A stretch of 64,000 bases of DNA. Source: Ricinus communis (taxonomy: Eukaryota > Streptophyta > Magnoliopsida > Malpighiales > Euphorbiaceae). Shown here piece by piece: positions 39,301-51,789 of this stretch. The stretch is taken from assembly GCF_019578655.1 (NCBI RefSeq), contig NC_063263.1:17545001-17609000 (forward strand). Direction: 5' to 3'. The notes under the pieces were generated by a model that worked only from the letters and a program-made list of their open reading frames with translations, had not been told where the DNA came from and made no database searches. Position numbers and translations under genes: made by a program. The stretch's first letter is position 1. Each line of letters starts with the position of its first letter.

Positions 39301-41069
39301 AAATTAAAATATACATACTAAACTTATTTAATATGAGTTCAATATAGTTAGTTGTATACTAAATCATCTAATAAGTGATTTAATTATTGAAAATTAATAC
39401 TATACTAATATTAAATCATAAAATGTTAATGATATTGATTGGATAAAAGGTTAAATATCCCTTTGAACTTATAGTTTAAGGTTAAATAAGTCCATTTTTA
39501 ACTATTTTAATAAAGAGGCTTAAAATTACTATTTAAGGACCGAATAGATTCAAATTAAAAAAAAATTATGAGCTTGTCTATTATTATTTTTATTTAAATT
39601 ATTTAAATAAAATATAATTAGAATAAATATAATTTTTAAAATTAAAAATAAACCTTTTAATTTTTATATAAAAATTATTTTCTATTTAATTAAGAAAAGT
39701 AAAATTAACAATTGTTATCTTTATTTCACTACCACCATAGATTATGCCAAACCACCATCAAAATAATTAAAGTTTAACTTATTTGATCCTGAAGTACAAG
39801 TTCAATGAAATATTTGATCATATGTTCAATATTAATTTATAAGATAGTAAACATATGAGAAAACTAAATCACATAATATTTTTTTATAAAAAAAAATTAC
39901 AATTCTTAAAATACAAAAACGTCAAATCATATGCCACTTCATTTATAATTATCTTTAATTTAAATCGCTTTAATTTCAATATTAAACGGATTAATTCATA
40001 TAATTAAATAATTTGAAAAACAACAAATAAATTTCCTAGTCCTACCATAAATGACATGTGGATTTGATCATACATGGGAAACTTATTACCAAAGTTAAAC
40101 CATGAAATGACATGATTGCTAAACTTATACTCTAAAAGCCATGGTTTAATAGTTGTGTCCTTTTAACAGCCATAGAAATAAATAAATGCCACCGGTTAAT
40201 TGAATTCGAGACTTCTGCCAATATGATCACTTTCGTTGAAGGAATTGCTGAAAATAACTGAAATCTGACTTTGCATGTGACTAAACCATATTTGGTTGCA
40301 AGGTCTAATGATCTCCTTAGGCTTGAAAGTTAAAGAGCAGAGACTTTTCAATCGAATAGGCAATAGCATGAGAGACAGTGAAAGGCTAACTTAATTAGAA
40401 GAATAAAATGAAGCAATTGGCTAAAGATAATCAGAGTGCTAATAGCCAATGATAAACTTTATGATTTACGTGTATGGACCGTATCATTTGACATAAACAT
40501 GGGAAGATAGGAAGTGATGGGTTGTTGAGGAATTTCACTTTCCTTCTTATTATATTATTTTATTTCTCTATCTAACTTATGGATTTAATTAAACATAGGA
40601 AGTCATACAAAGACTATAAATAGTATCCCTTATACTAGAGAGATATTTACTAATTAGGTGTAGTTGAAATTTTATTTGTTTTCAGAAAAAAAAAAAAAAG
40701 AATAAAACATTTCCTACTATGATAATCTTAACGTATCAAATATTTTAATTAATAAATTATCATGATAAAATATTTGAAAGAAAAATTAATTAAAAAGAAT
40801 AAAACAGTTCCTACTTTGTGATTTTTAGAAACAAATAATGTAGGTACTTCTTCCAGATATAAGATTTATTTAAACATGAGGAGCAACTTGAATTCTTAGT
40901 TTGTCTATAAAAATACTTTTGATATCATCTTCATGAACTCTCCAATTATAAAGCAAACAATAATCCTTATTGGAACAAAAAATATAAAGAAACAACAATA
41001 CAGTGCAAAAACATAAAAATAAAAAAAGAGAATACGAATAATAAGCACACAGATTTCATTAGATTAATC
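36397..41069. other. Intergenic region between the two convergent P450 genes
   Basis: Very AT-rich. It holds two degenerate DNA-transposon-like stretches: 37,200-37,600 (motifs such as TAGCGACATAA, CCGTCTCAAATC and AGAGACGGAATAAAG, plus GACTACTGGAAATTTC near 37,580, faintly CACTA-like) and 37,780-38,130 (GC-richer segment, hAT-like in feel). A foldback lies at 39,440-39,830. No gene is recognisable. Confidence 0.5.
39440..39830. mobile_element. Foldback element (MITE-like)
   Basis: Left end GGTTAAATATCCCTTTGAAC and, near 39,480, GGTTAAATAAGTCC pair imperfectly with the right-hand segment TTTAACTTATTTGATCC...GTTCAATGAAATATTTGATC (39,772-39,820). The inverted ends are about 50 bases. No coding content and no clear target duplication. 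Confidence 0.5.
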
Positions 41070-43450
41070 TCAGTAGTTTTCACATGATGGATCAATGAGA
41101 TTTGGAAGGAGAGGCACAGGAGTGCAAACAAGATCATGAACCCTTGGAGCAGTCAATCCAGGCCGTTCAGTCATATCAACAACGTTACCATCACCATTGT
41201 TCTTCATTCCAGGAGGATTAATCACCTTCCAATCAAAGCACTGAATCATAGCAGCAAGTGTTGTAGGCAATTCTTGCATGGCTAAAGCAATTCCAGGACA
41301 ACTCCTCCTTCCAGTGCCGAAAGGCAACAATTGATAATGCTGCCCTCTAATATCAATACAGCTTGTCAAGCTGTCCTCCTTACTGGATTGCAAGAATCTT
41401 TCAGGTTCAAATTGTAAAGGGTTTTTCCAGTACTTGGGATCTCTACCAATAGACCACATGTTAACAAATAGCAAACAGTTTGCAGGAATTTTATAGCCAC
41501 TAATCTTGCAATCCTGTATTGATTTTCTTGCCACCATAGGGATTGGTGGGTGTAGCCTAAAAGTTTCTTTTAAAATGGCTTGGATATATGGAAGATTTGG
41601 ATTGTCTGATTCCTGAACAATCCTCTCATTTCCAATTACTCTATTGATTTCCTCTCTAGCTTTTGCAAGAACTTGTGGCTGATTGATAAGCTCTGCCAAT
41701 GCCCATTCCAGTGTAACAGCTGTTGTATCAGTAGCCGCTGTTAAAAAATCCTGTAAATGAAATCATATTATTATTATTACTTTATGTCAATTAGTGGATA
41801 CGAAGATATCCACAATAATTTGCTACGATTCTCCTTTGTTATTTTAGGAGAATTTGCTAAGATTTTCCTTGTGAACTCATCTAATGATTTTTTTTAATTG
41901 CCACATTTGAACACTCTTCCCCCCGAGGAATTCATATCTCTTGGTAAAATAATTAATTGTCCATGCTCTAACAAAAATTATTAATGAAGTATTCTTTTTC
42001 CCTTACCAGAAAAATAGGCGTTCTATCAATAGCTTTCAGAAAAAGAAAAAAGAAGAAGCCTATAAATGGCTTTAAGACATACCTTATTTTATTTATGGCT
42101 TTAAGAGCAAATCTTAATTCAAACAATATGTTATCGGCATTACTAATTTGATGGTTAATATGATTAAAACGATTAACATAGTTTTAACTCAGAAACAAAA
42201 ACTACAATTTTAAATTAATTCTTTTTTTTTTACTATTGAATTTTCAACTGTTATGTCCACTTCTAAATAATGAATATTTTATTAAAAACAAAAAAGATTA
42301 ATAAAAAATTCTAAAAGATAACGAAGTCTCTATATTTAGAAAGGATTTTATAAGAATACCATACATTAACATATATAGAAAAATTATATAATTTAAAATA
42401 TGTATTAGTAAACATTCTTTCATTATTAAAGTGTTAAAAAAGTTAAAATATATATCATTTATTCAATAATTAAATAAAAATATTAAAACGTATCATCTAT
42501 CTAATGATTAAATGAGAAGTAGTCATTTCATTTTTTGAAACGAGATAAAAGAATAAACTTGCCAATAATAAAGCCTTGATATGATCTCTAGTTAACTTCA
42601 TCTCAGCAGTCTCATCCTCCATAACGTCAAGCATTATGTCAAGAAAATTCATGGCTTCATGCTTTACTCCATCACTTTTATTTTTCTTCCTTTGTTTTTC
42701 ACGTTCTGTAATTAACTTCTCGAGCAGTCCATCATACTTGTTAAAAGTGTGATCAATTCTCTTTCGAAAACCCTGAAAATCAATGTTTTCACAAAACCAA
42801 ATAAAGTCAGAAACATTAAACTCTCCAAATATTTGTGTCACCTCGCGAATAACAGTTCTTGCAATCTCAGCTTCACTTTCTGTTTCACAAGAACTCATAC
42901 TAAGCATCATTTGAGAGATTATGTTATTAGATAACTTGACCAACTCGTGGGTTACATTAACACTTTCACCAGCTTTGGATTTGGCGTAAAACCCTTGAAG
43001 AAAATGGAGTAATTCTTTCCTTCTAATAGGAAGAAACTGATTCAGCATTCTATTTCCAAGAAGCTCAAAAGCACTAATCTTTTTAATAAATCTCCAGTAA
43101 GGACCATAGGGTGAAAATGCAAAAGAAGAATTATAGGTAAGATGGTCAATGGCAATGGAACGTTTTCTTGCGGAAAACGTAAGCTCATGTGTCTTCAAGA
43201 ATTCTTTAGCTAGTTCAGGTGTTGAAGCTACAACACATGGAACAGAACCGAGCTTGAGATAGATTAATGGACCATAACGCGAAGATATGTCACGAAAAGA
43301 ATGGTGGATTAAAGGTCTAAGAAGATGAAGATGACCTATTATTGGTAAGGCTGTAGGACTTGGAGGAAGATTCTGCCGTTGCTTTTTCTGTATGAAGTAA
43401 ATAACAATGAAAAGGATGAAAGCAAAGGAAGATAAGAGCTCGAATATCAT
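41070..43450 (-). CDS. Cytochrome P450, CYP93B-like (flavone synthase II-like)
   Basis: Two exons (42,563-43,450; 41,070-41,750) give 522 residues. Features in order: membrane anchor (about 4-20), LPPSP hinge (28-32), helix C YWRFIKK, I-helix AATDTT (301-306), K-helix ETFR (358-361), PERF (412-415) and heme loop [10 protein letters not shown] with Cys447. The AATDTT form, with Ala in place of the usual Gly, and the [13 protein letters not shown] context are what I associate with CYP93B flavone synthase II, which converts flavanones to flavones at the ER; substrate assignment is inference. The intron begins GCAAGT rather than GT: the GC donor restores the family's [11 protein letters not shown] junction, and the nearby GT would shift frame. 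An in-frame ATG at 43,498 lies 2 bases from the TATA box, so 43,450 is chosen as start. Confidence 0.9.
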
Positions 43451-43499
43451 TTTGATTTTATAGAAAATATGTGTTTCTTGCTCTTTTAGATACTGCATA

Positions 43500-43510
43500 C
43501 TTATATATAC
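43500..43510 (-). promoter_or_regulatory. TATA box of the second CYP93 gene
   Basis: On the minus strand GTATATATAAG lies about 50-60 bases upstream of the chosen start at 43,450. Transcription should start near 43,470-43,480, which places the upstream in-frame ATG (43,498) before the transcript. This decides the start codon. Confidence 0.65.
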
Positions 43511-43599
43511 ACACTTCTTTAAATGAGTAGGTAGGATATTCCTTATTCTTTTTTTTTTTTTTTTGTAAGCCTATCATCTGTTGAAATACATTAAAAGTA

Positions 43600-43990
43600 A
43601 TAATCTTAACTCTCTGAGAAAAAATAAAATCAATTGAACTGATTTAATTTTTAATCTTTTAATTAAAAAATCAAACTAATTATAAATAAATATCAGTTTG
43701 GACCGTTTAATTAACTAAAACAATTAATAGATTAACGGTTAATATTTTAGTTAACTAATTTATCGGTTAACTAGTTGTGAATTAATAAGCGGGTGATTGA
43801 GAACTAATTGATCAATTAACCAATATATATATATGAATTAATAGTCTCTGTTATAATAAAAGAATTGAAATTAAACAAAGAAAAAAGTAATTTTTTTCAA
43901 AAAGAAATCCACATTAACCAATTTTGTTAATTGAATTTCTTAATTCAGTTTTGGTTCAACCAATTCTCTTGCTCACCTTTAATCTCAATG
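43600..43990. mobile_element. Degenerate DNA element with GGTTAAC motifs
   Basis: Internal self-complementary GGTTAA/TTAACC motifs (for example ATCGGTTAACTAG near 43,762, TTAACCAATAT near 43,815 and ATTAACCAATTTTG near 43,913) and a right end reading GCTCACCTTTAATC. I recall small hAT-like elements with AGGTGAGC-type ends and repeated GGTTAACCG motifs. Left end not defined. Confidence 0.3.
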
Positions 43991-44726
43991 AGCTAAATAT
44001 TTCATAAGTTTTTATAATAATTTATTTTGAGATGAATTTAATAACAATTTTTTGGAAAGCAAAGGAAATAATAAAATTATTTCTACATTATGAAATACAT
44101 AGATAACAAAATTAATAACTTTTCAAATTAAAAAATGCTGTTTCAAGTTCCTTAAAAGAAAACAATAAAACTAGACTTCATTTTGTTAAAATTCGTAAGG
44201 TGATTGCATAACTATAATCATTGGATGATGTAAAATTAAATCCTGACCCTTAATCCATCCTCGCAACTAGCTGTGATGGACAAGTTTTAGAGTTAAGTAA
44301 TTATGACTTATTACCGGTTAAAACTGGCTATAATGAGCATTGATCTAATTATTATTTTACATATTTTCTCTTATTTTTGTCAAACTATTCCAACTAACCT
44401 GTGTTAGGTTAGGTGTCTATTCAATTTAAATTAGTCCTAATCTTGTTTTGAAAGAAGTCTTTAACATAGAAATTAAAATTAGGCAGCACCGATTTTATTG
44501 GAAAATTTGGGGAACAAAGAATTTATAGGGTTGAGATAATTGGGCATCCAACTAAAAGTAAGAACTAAAGAATTTATTATTAGTACCAAAATAATAAGTG
44601 TACTCTTCGTTTAGGGATTACTATAATTTAAAATTTAGATTGTATATTTTTATATTGAGAATGTAAAGACTAGAATATAATGCCATACTTTACAATATTT
44701 ATTTATTGTTTTCAAAATAATTGAAT

Positions 44727-44800
44727 GCAGAAAATGTAAGTTGATGTGTTTTTAAGAATACTTTTCTAGTTCAGGTGTTGAAACTGCAATACAGGAAACA
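44727..44800 (-). pseudogene. CYP93 exon-1 relic (about 75 bp)
   Basis: Aligned in the same orientation with 43,170-43,244 in exon 1 of the neighbouring CYP93 gene. Shared blocks are GC(G/A)GAAAA(C/T)GTAAG, ATGTGT(C/T)TT.AAGAAT, CTAGTTCAGGTGTTGAA and GGAACA/GGAAACA, with scattered substitutions and one 1-base indel that breaks frame. It corresponds to the [19 protein letters not shown] region. No other exon sequence surrounds it, so it is an isolated remnant of a lost or partially copied P450. Confidence 0.75.
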
Positions 44801-45435
44801 ATTGATGAAAAATGAGTATTTTAAGAGTGAATAATTTGCAATACAAAAAGATACAGTTCCTTATATAGGGGGACCAAATAAGTTATATTTCTCGAGTTGA
44901 ATTAAAGTACAATTTACCAAATCACCCCAAAATTAAAAGGATTCAACAAAGATTAAATTCTTCAATCAGGTTTGATTTTGACTTTTTTTTTTATTCTTTC
45001 TATTAATATTAATCCATTTTGCATCTATAGTGCATATTAATCAATTGTTTAGAGTTTACAGAAATAATTGATACACATATTTCACTTTAATATTTATACT
45101 TTTTTAGTGTTATTATTCTTGGGCATTGTATTTTAAATCATTTTCAATTGTTAATAATGAAGTAATGAAGGTGGAAGGATTGTCCCAAGAGACGAAGATT
45201 GCACTTGATTCAATGGAGTCTTTATGAAGATTTTAGACTTATGTGTTTAGTTCCCATAATATTTAGTATCAATTTGTCTAATTAGGATTTCAGAAACACA
45301 TTTATATTAAGAAGTTGACCATATCTTCTTCTTCTTCTTTTTGAATACAAGGGAATGGGAGAACCTAAACAATAGCAGCAAAATCGAAAAGGATAAAACA
45401 AAGTAGGATCAAAGAAACAAAAAGGGACTCAAACT

Positions 45436-45570
45436 TAAACACCAGCAGCATGAGGCCAAGCAATGCCCCATAAATCACTCTGCAGCATATCCTGCAACAA
45501 ATGCACTCCTCCAGTGTAATTCAAAGCCGAATTAGCCAACCAGTCCGCACCCGAATTGCCTTCTCTATTT
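45436..45570 (-). pseudogene. LINE-type RNase H C-terminal fragment
   Basis: On the minus strand the frame from about 45,570 reads EGNSGADWLANSALNYTGG and ends at a stop at 45,436-45,438 after a WGIAWPHAAGV-like tail. REGN.(V/A)AD.LAN is the conserved end of the RNase H domain of plant LINEs, with the final catalytic Asp in AD. The rest of the element is missing. Confidence 0.6.
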
Positions 45571-46559
45571 GTTAACCGGTTACAAACCGATTAACTGGTG
45601 ATCACAATTTATTTTATATTTAAATAAAAGAAAAAGTTTGGATAAATTTTAAAATACTTCGTTGTTCTACCTTCTCTTCTTTTCCTTTTACATGGGATTA
45701 GTTTGAATATGTGGCTGCCTGACCTGATCTCTCTCTTTCTATATCTAATGAATGCCTAACCATTTTCCATCTCTGAATTTGACAGCTTAAAAACAAAAAG
45801 CATTCATATTTATGTACATGGTTTGGGGTTTTGCTAGATACATTACTCTATCATCGGTCGATATAATTTAGTCAACTTATTAATTTTATATTTTTTTTTA
45901 TTCAAATGTAACTTTTGTAATAAATTTTATAGTTGCTTGATACAGATGATTAAATAGTTTTCTCTGGAAAATGACACCCTGTCAAATTCTGTAAACGGAA
46001 GCAAGAGAATGACACCATGTGAGCAATTAATTTTGAGTGTAATTAAACTTGGGTTTTCCATTTAGTCACTCTTTGTTTATGGTTTTAAACGGGTGAGGAT
46101 GATCACTTTATAATTGAGTCTTATAGGTTTTCTTTTGTTTGAAAGGAAACGGAAAAAATAAAAAAAGAGATCAATTCTTCAAAAGTGAAAGTAGATATAA
46201 CCTATCTTTAACTTAATCGGAAAATAAACAAAAGAGTTTACATTCTTCATCTAAAGGAGGTGATGCAGACTCCAACCCGTTTATTGATAGCTTCACTCTT
46301 TATTAGAGTTGAGAATTTTATATTCGACCTCTTTATTGACTCAAACAAGGCAAAATGTTAAGGGTTTAAAATTCAACTAGGTTGAACTCAACTTAAGCTA
46401 ATATTTTATTAAATATTTATATATAGATAATACATAATGGAGGATTGAAATCTTTTTATATTCAAGTTCATCGTGATAAGTTATATTTGTAATAGTCCTC
46501 TATTAGTAGCGGATAAGTATTTATTATAAACAAAAGAACAAAATGTCAAATTATAAATA

Positions 46560-46700
46560 TATTGTGGAAATGCCTACGAAATCATGCAGAGACAGGGTCT
46601 AACCCAAAATTTTAAAAGGAATAGAAGAATGTACTTCACTCTGTTTTAACAGGAGACTATTCTCCATAACTGGCTTTTTCCCATTGAGCTAATGCCTATA
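46560..46700 (-). repeat. tRNA-derived SINE-like remnant
   Basis: On the minus strand the segment begins GGCATTAGCTCAATGGG, a very good pol III A box, and about 85 bases later has GGGTTAGACCC, one base off a B box. The spacing is larger than in a tRNA and no cloverleaf forms, which suggests a SINE-type derivative or decayed pseudo-tRNA. Confidence 0.35.
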
Positions 46701-47862
46701 AATACCAAAACAAGTCTCATTTATCAGGTAATGCGAGTTGGGCACTCTAATATTTATAAAATTTCTAACTCGATTCATCCAGTTGTCAATCTAACCCGAA
46801 CAGTATATTCAACTTAAATATTTTAAAATTTTAATCTATAAAAGTATTCAACGAAATAAATCTAGTATAAAATATCTTAAATAGTATATTCTTGATACTA
46901 CCTGATTCAAATTCAAAGATATAAATATTATTGTCTACTGAAATTCAATATAACAATTTTATTGAAATTTGTCACTAATTAATTAATTTATGAAAATTGA
47001 GAAAGGTAGAAATAAATAAAATTTAAACTTAAAAATATATACTGATAAAATGATCAACATATGGTACTTAATTTACTATGACTAAGATTTACAGATTATA
47101 TATTAATCAAACTAAAATAAAATGAGTGTAACATTTTTAGCACATAAACAATCCACTAGTAATTTATTTTTTCTGGATAACATATAAGTTTAACTGATTT
47201 TAGAGGTAATTAATTTTATATAATTTCAATTGTGTAGTAATTCTTTTTAACTTAGTAGTATAATAAAATGAATAAATTAAATCACAAAAAATTATAAGAA
47301 AACATACATGAAATTTGAAATAAAATTAAGAAATGCTATACAATGAGTTACAAAATGTTAGTGCTTAGTTTATTTTCTTAGGTTTTGTTAGTGTTGAAGG
47401 GGCTCTTATTTTGTAGAGTTTTCCCTAGTGACAGGCAGAGTATAGTTTTTTTTTGTTTGGTTTTGTATTCTGATTTGGAGTTTAGTTGGTGATATTAAGT
47501 CTTGCAGTTGTTCTCAAAGCTCACAATATTCTTTTCTTGCAAATTTGTATCTAAAATATTTCTAAACATTGTTTTGTTTTAAAAAAAAATAAAAATAAAA
47601 ATAAAAAGCAATATTGTAGAGTTAAGAATCTTCTTCATTAAAATTCATGATAGTTTCCTGGAAAGAAATAAGAAATTTAAAATAAGGTTGAGATGAAAGG
47701 ACATCAACGCTATCTCTAATATGTTCAATATTATAGCAAGGAAAAGGTTTTTTTACATGTGCAGTCATCCTAGACTCTCTTGGACTCAGTTTCATCATAA
47801 ATACATTGCATTATTTCTAATTCCCTTCTTCTATACTACTAAGTCACAAATCATTAGTGTAA

Positions 47863-50800
47863 TTAGTCATCGACTGTAAATCTTGCTGCCTTACCAGAAG
47901 CCTGAAAGAGAATATCAATTTTGTAATTTTGCATCCAGAAATTTAACATGGAAATGAGAAAAAGAAATCAAAGGCTGCAACTTTTAGTCAATGACTCAAT
48001 GTAAACCATAGACTGAAAAGCTAGTTCAGAAAGAACTTACTTGGGAAGGGTGCTTCAGTATAGTAACGTTGCAAACATTCTTTCCCTGATCACGGGAGAG
48101 CAGAAGCCTCACATGAGGAATGCTCTTCCAACTCTCTCCAAGGGCTGGTTTAAAGTTTCCTCCTTCTCCGGCCACCATATGATTAGTCACCTTCAACAAA
48201 CATTTGACAAGGTATCAAGGAAGGCAATCATTAGTAACCAGATAAATGCTTGCCAGTAGCAAATCAATTTTATGAACATAAAACTATAATGGATACGAGA
48301 AGTAAAAACAACTCGTCAGCAGTCTAATATCATTGATTACGTTATTAGCATTCCATGGAGAATAAAGCTTTTTCAACAGATGAATAGAATGATCACCTAA
48401 GAAGAAAAAAAAAAAATTGCAGACTTCAACTTATCTTGCAATTTAAGAGAAAAACTTACCAGTACTGCAATATTATGCTCATGTGCTAACTTCTTCAGCA
48501 AAATGCCAGCAGATGTCATGAGAGCATGTCCTGTATTAGTCCAAAAAGCACAAAACTATAATTTTCAATAAAGAAGCTTGTTACATACGAGAAATTTCAA
48601 AGGAAAGAAGAAAAAAAAAAAACCATCTTTCCCTAGAAATATGTAGGCACTAAAAAATAAAGTAATTATGCTTTCCAAGTAAAATGAAGAAACCAGAAGC
48701 TCTAGATATTAGAACTAGATAGTACATAATAAGGTTGCATGACTATCCTAATATAATTGTGAAATGATTCACAGCTAAATTGTTCAGAAAACATAACAAA
48801 CAATAGTTAATCTAGCAATAATGAAATCATTTTTTGATGGTATTATAGAAATGCAAATAATACAAATGCAATCACATATGCACTGATGTACTTCTTGAAC
48901 CTATTCTTTGGTTTTTTTGGAGGAGACCATTCAAATATCACATTTGCATCAAATTTCAAACTCCGTACTCTTTTTTTTTTCTTCTCCTTTATAGATAAAG
49001 CATGAAGTCAAGACCTAGTCCACTATGAATTGAGCCCAAGCTCCACCCACCCCATTATGAATTCAGCTAAAGCACAAGTGCAGCTCTTTTGGCACAATTC
49101 TTTCACTTTTCATAGAATGGGAAACAATTAGCATCTAATTTCAAGTATGAGATCAACCAGAACCAAACTGTATAGACTGATTCAATTAACAACTGTAATT
49201 CATTGAAGACAAAGGCATTGAGTATTTTCTGTCATCTACAAACATCATAAGACTCCATAACTTCAACAGAAATTCTCTCCCAATAGCACATAATAAAATT
49301 TCACAGGTATAGCACTATCAATATCATATCCAGATAAAGTTTTCTTATGAGCTTTCTTAATTCAGTAACAATATCTTCTTCTTCCTTCTCTCTACGAGGA
49401 AGGAAAAACTGTGTAGCGAACATCATCATAATCCAACATACCAAAGAAACTTTAACGCATATACAAGATTGTATACCCTGTGAGCCACCGCCTCCAAGGA
49501 TTGGGGTAATTAGTGATGAGATTGAATCAACAATTAGCGATTGCACCTTAAAATCTCCGCTGTGCCCCTAAACAGCAATAATTGCTAAAATGGCATGGAA
49601 GTAAAATGTCAAACAAATGTCACCAGAAAGAGTGTTGATTTTTAATGGGATACCTGGGATCTCAAACTGATTTCTAGCTGATGTAGCACATCAAACATTG
49701 AAAAGATGTCAAACACAGAGTGGCATAGTATGTTGCTCATCACCGTCTGAACAATGTTGTTTTAGGAGAACAACAAGAATCAACAAGGAAAAAAGAGGAT
49801 AGGTTATTTAACTGACAATAAATGAAAACAATAAAACTAATAATTCTTTTTTTGTTTTTTTGAAGTATAACCTGGTTAAGTGCAGAACCAGAGATCCGAC
49901 CAACAAACTGCTCAATCCGACGTGGCGAAAAAGAGTTACCTGTATCTACGAAAATAACTCTACCCATATGTTGTTTCGCAACATTTGCAGCTACTTGTAG
50001 GCAAACCTTTATGTAACCAAGAATTTCATACCATAGTGTTTGAATTTAAAAGTGATTTTCAAAAGTATTCTAGTATACATTGATTAAGAAGAGGTTTAAC
50101 AGTGTCAATAATTCAAATCAAAATCATTGAGAACATCAATTCAGTCAACTATAAATTCTTACTTGTGTTTTACCAGATGAAGAGGACCCAACCAATTCTG
50201 TCAATTGTCCTTCCCTCACACCACCTCCAAGAAGTGAATCAATCCTGATATATACACAACAGAATCATACACAAACCCATCCTAAAAACATTACATCTTT
50301 TTCTTTTAATTGCAGAAGCCGACAAAGTATTAGCAAATTAGGTAAGATACTTAATGGAGAAATTACCCATCAAATCCGGTGGATAAAACATGTTTGTTTT
50401 GTAAAGCATCTTTCAACAACTGGAAACCATTTAACCACGGCTGGTGTTGCTGCTTATCTATAATAGAAAGGATTTGATTGATGCCCTGATTACGCAAAAC
50501 AACGAATGATTAAAAGGTTGTATTTTAAGCAGGTACAAATTCAAGAATTCAATTGAACTGAATTTCTAATTTAGATAGTCAAGATCATAGTTGCTACAAT
50601 TTAATTCTTTCAGGCAAAGCTTTATTTTGAAAGAAATGAGATCATAGCATGATTTTGCTGCAAAATTTCAATTCTATTGAACTCTTGCAAAAGATATATA
50701 TCAATTAGTATATGTTTATGTAGTCACTAGAAAAGCATGAAATCTCTTTATATATAAAAAATAAATAAAATTTGTAAAAAAGGATGAAGGAGAAAGCTAC

Positions 50801-51059
50801 CTCCTTCAATCTCTGGGAGGTGGGTTCTTGCTCTGCTAACGTAGCCAACGCATCAAGGTCTTGTATTAGGAAGTCTTCGACTATAGATTAAACAATCACA
50901 TATATTAGTAATTAAAGGATGAAAAAAATCTCAAATACCAATTAAAACCTAAAAATTAGCAACTGACTGACCAGTAAAGATGGCGTGAGAAGCACAAAAG
51001 GACTGGAAATTGGAGTCGAGAATGGAGTAGCTTTTCTCTAGAGATTTCAGTGGCGCCAT
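47863..51059 (-). CDS. DNA repair protein RAD51 homologue 4 (RAD51D), ten exons
   Basis: RecA/RAD51 paralogue acting in homologous recombination with XRCC2 and other paralogues; in Arabidopsis it also suppresses SNI1-linked defence phenotypes. Coding exons: 50,972-51,059; 50,801-50,880; 50,367-50,485; 50,163-50,244; 49,872-50,006; 49,654-49,746; 49,477-49,567; 48,460-48,530; 48,041-48,190; 47,863-47,901. All junctions are GT-AG and keep frame, giving 315 residues. The N-terminus MAPLKSLE...FCASHAIF matches the family. Walker A GSSSSGKT lies at 115-122, in [34 protein letters not shown] follows; Walker B is LIVDS (210-214), then [14 protein letters not shown]; the C-terminal block has [12 protein letters not shown] and [19 protein letters not shown]. 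The SALNQ-TVMSN junction (exons 5-6) may lack a few residues seen in other species, so that splice site is the least certain. Confidence 0.9.
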
Positions 51060-51789
51060 TTTTATTCAATTTGTTGTTATTATTGACTTTAGATTTATTG
51101 TTTCGGTTGTATTTATTTGTGCCAAAATTCATTATTAAATCTCTCAATTCTTTTCATTTTTATTTTATTAAATTCTAAAAAAAATCTATTTTAATTGCAT
51201 TGAGTTATTATATGTTTATGTTTATTATTTTTTATATAAATTATGAAAGTTATTTATTTTATCAACCCTTGATAAATAAAATAAAAAATTTAAAAATTAA
51301 AACAAAAAAATCTAATAATTTAATAATACATTCTCTTTTCTTTTTTATTACTAGCAATTTGATTGTGTCACTGTCCAATTACTTTATTTATTTAGTGGAA
51401 TAAAAATTTTATCTTATGTATTCATATTTTATTTTAACTTATAATTAAATTATTATAAGAATATTTTTATTTTTATGAGTTATTTTTATTTATATGTATA
51501 TTATTATTTTGTAAAAATAATTATAATCATTAATTGTAAAAGACCGTGAATATCAAATAGAGTTTTCTTTTTTCTTTTTCTTTTTTTGACAAAAGATCAA
51601 AATAGAGTTGAATAATAACAATAATAAATAACTGAAGCAGAGTAATGACATAAATTATAGGATATATTTAATTTATTTTCTTTTATTTATTGATTAAAAC
51701 GACTCAAATTAAATTAAATACTTCATAATCCTGGAAAGGACTTGGTACTAATTGAGCTTCACTCAATTGAAACATTACACTGTTTTTTA
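51060..51789. other. Intergenic region between RAD51D and cupin gene A
   Basis: About 730 bases holding the RAD51D 5' flank and the 3' flank of cupin gene A (both genes on the minus strand). It is AT-rich with no open frame of interest and no recognisable element. Confidence 0.6.

Larger units (their letters stand above)
43451..47862. other. Intergenic region between the second P450 gene and RAD51D
   Basis: Contains the P450 promoter, a GGTTAA-rich degenerate element (43,600-43,990), a P450 relic (44,727-44,800), a LINE RNase H fragment (45,436-45,570) and a tRNA-like SINE remnant (46,560-46,700). The remaining DNA is AT-rich with no gene that I recognise. Confidence 0.6.

Noticed and set aside
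43448..43498. Upstream in-frame ATG of the second CYP93 gene
   Set aside because: It is 2 bases from the TATA box and so upstream of the expected transcription start; the ATG at 43,450 begins directly at the membrane anchor.
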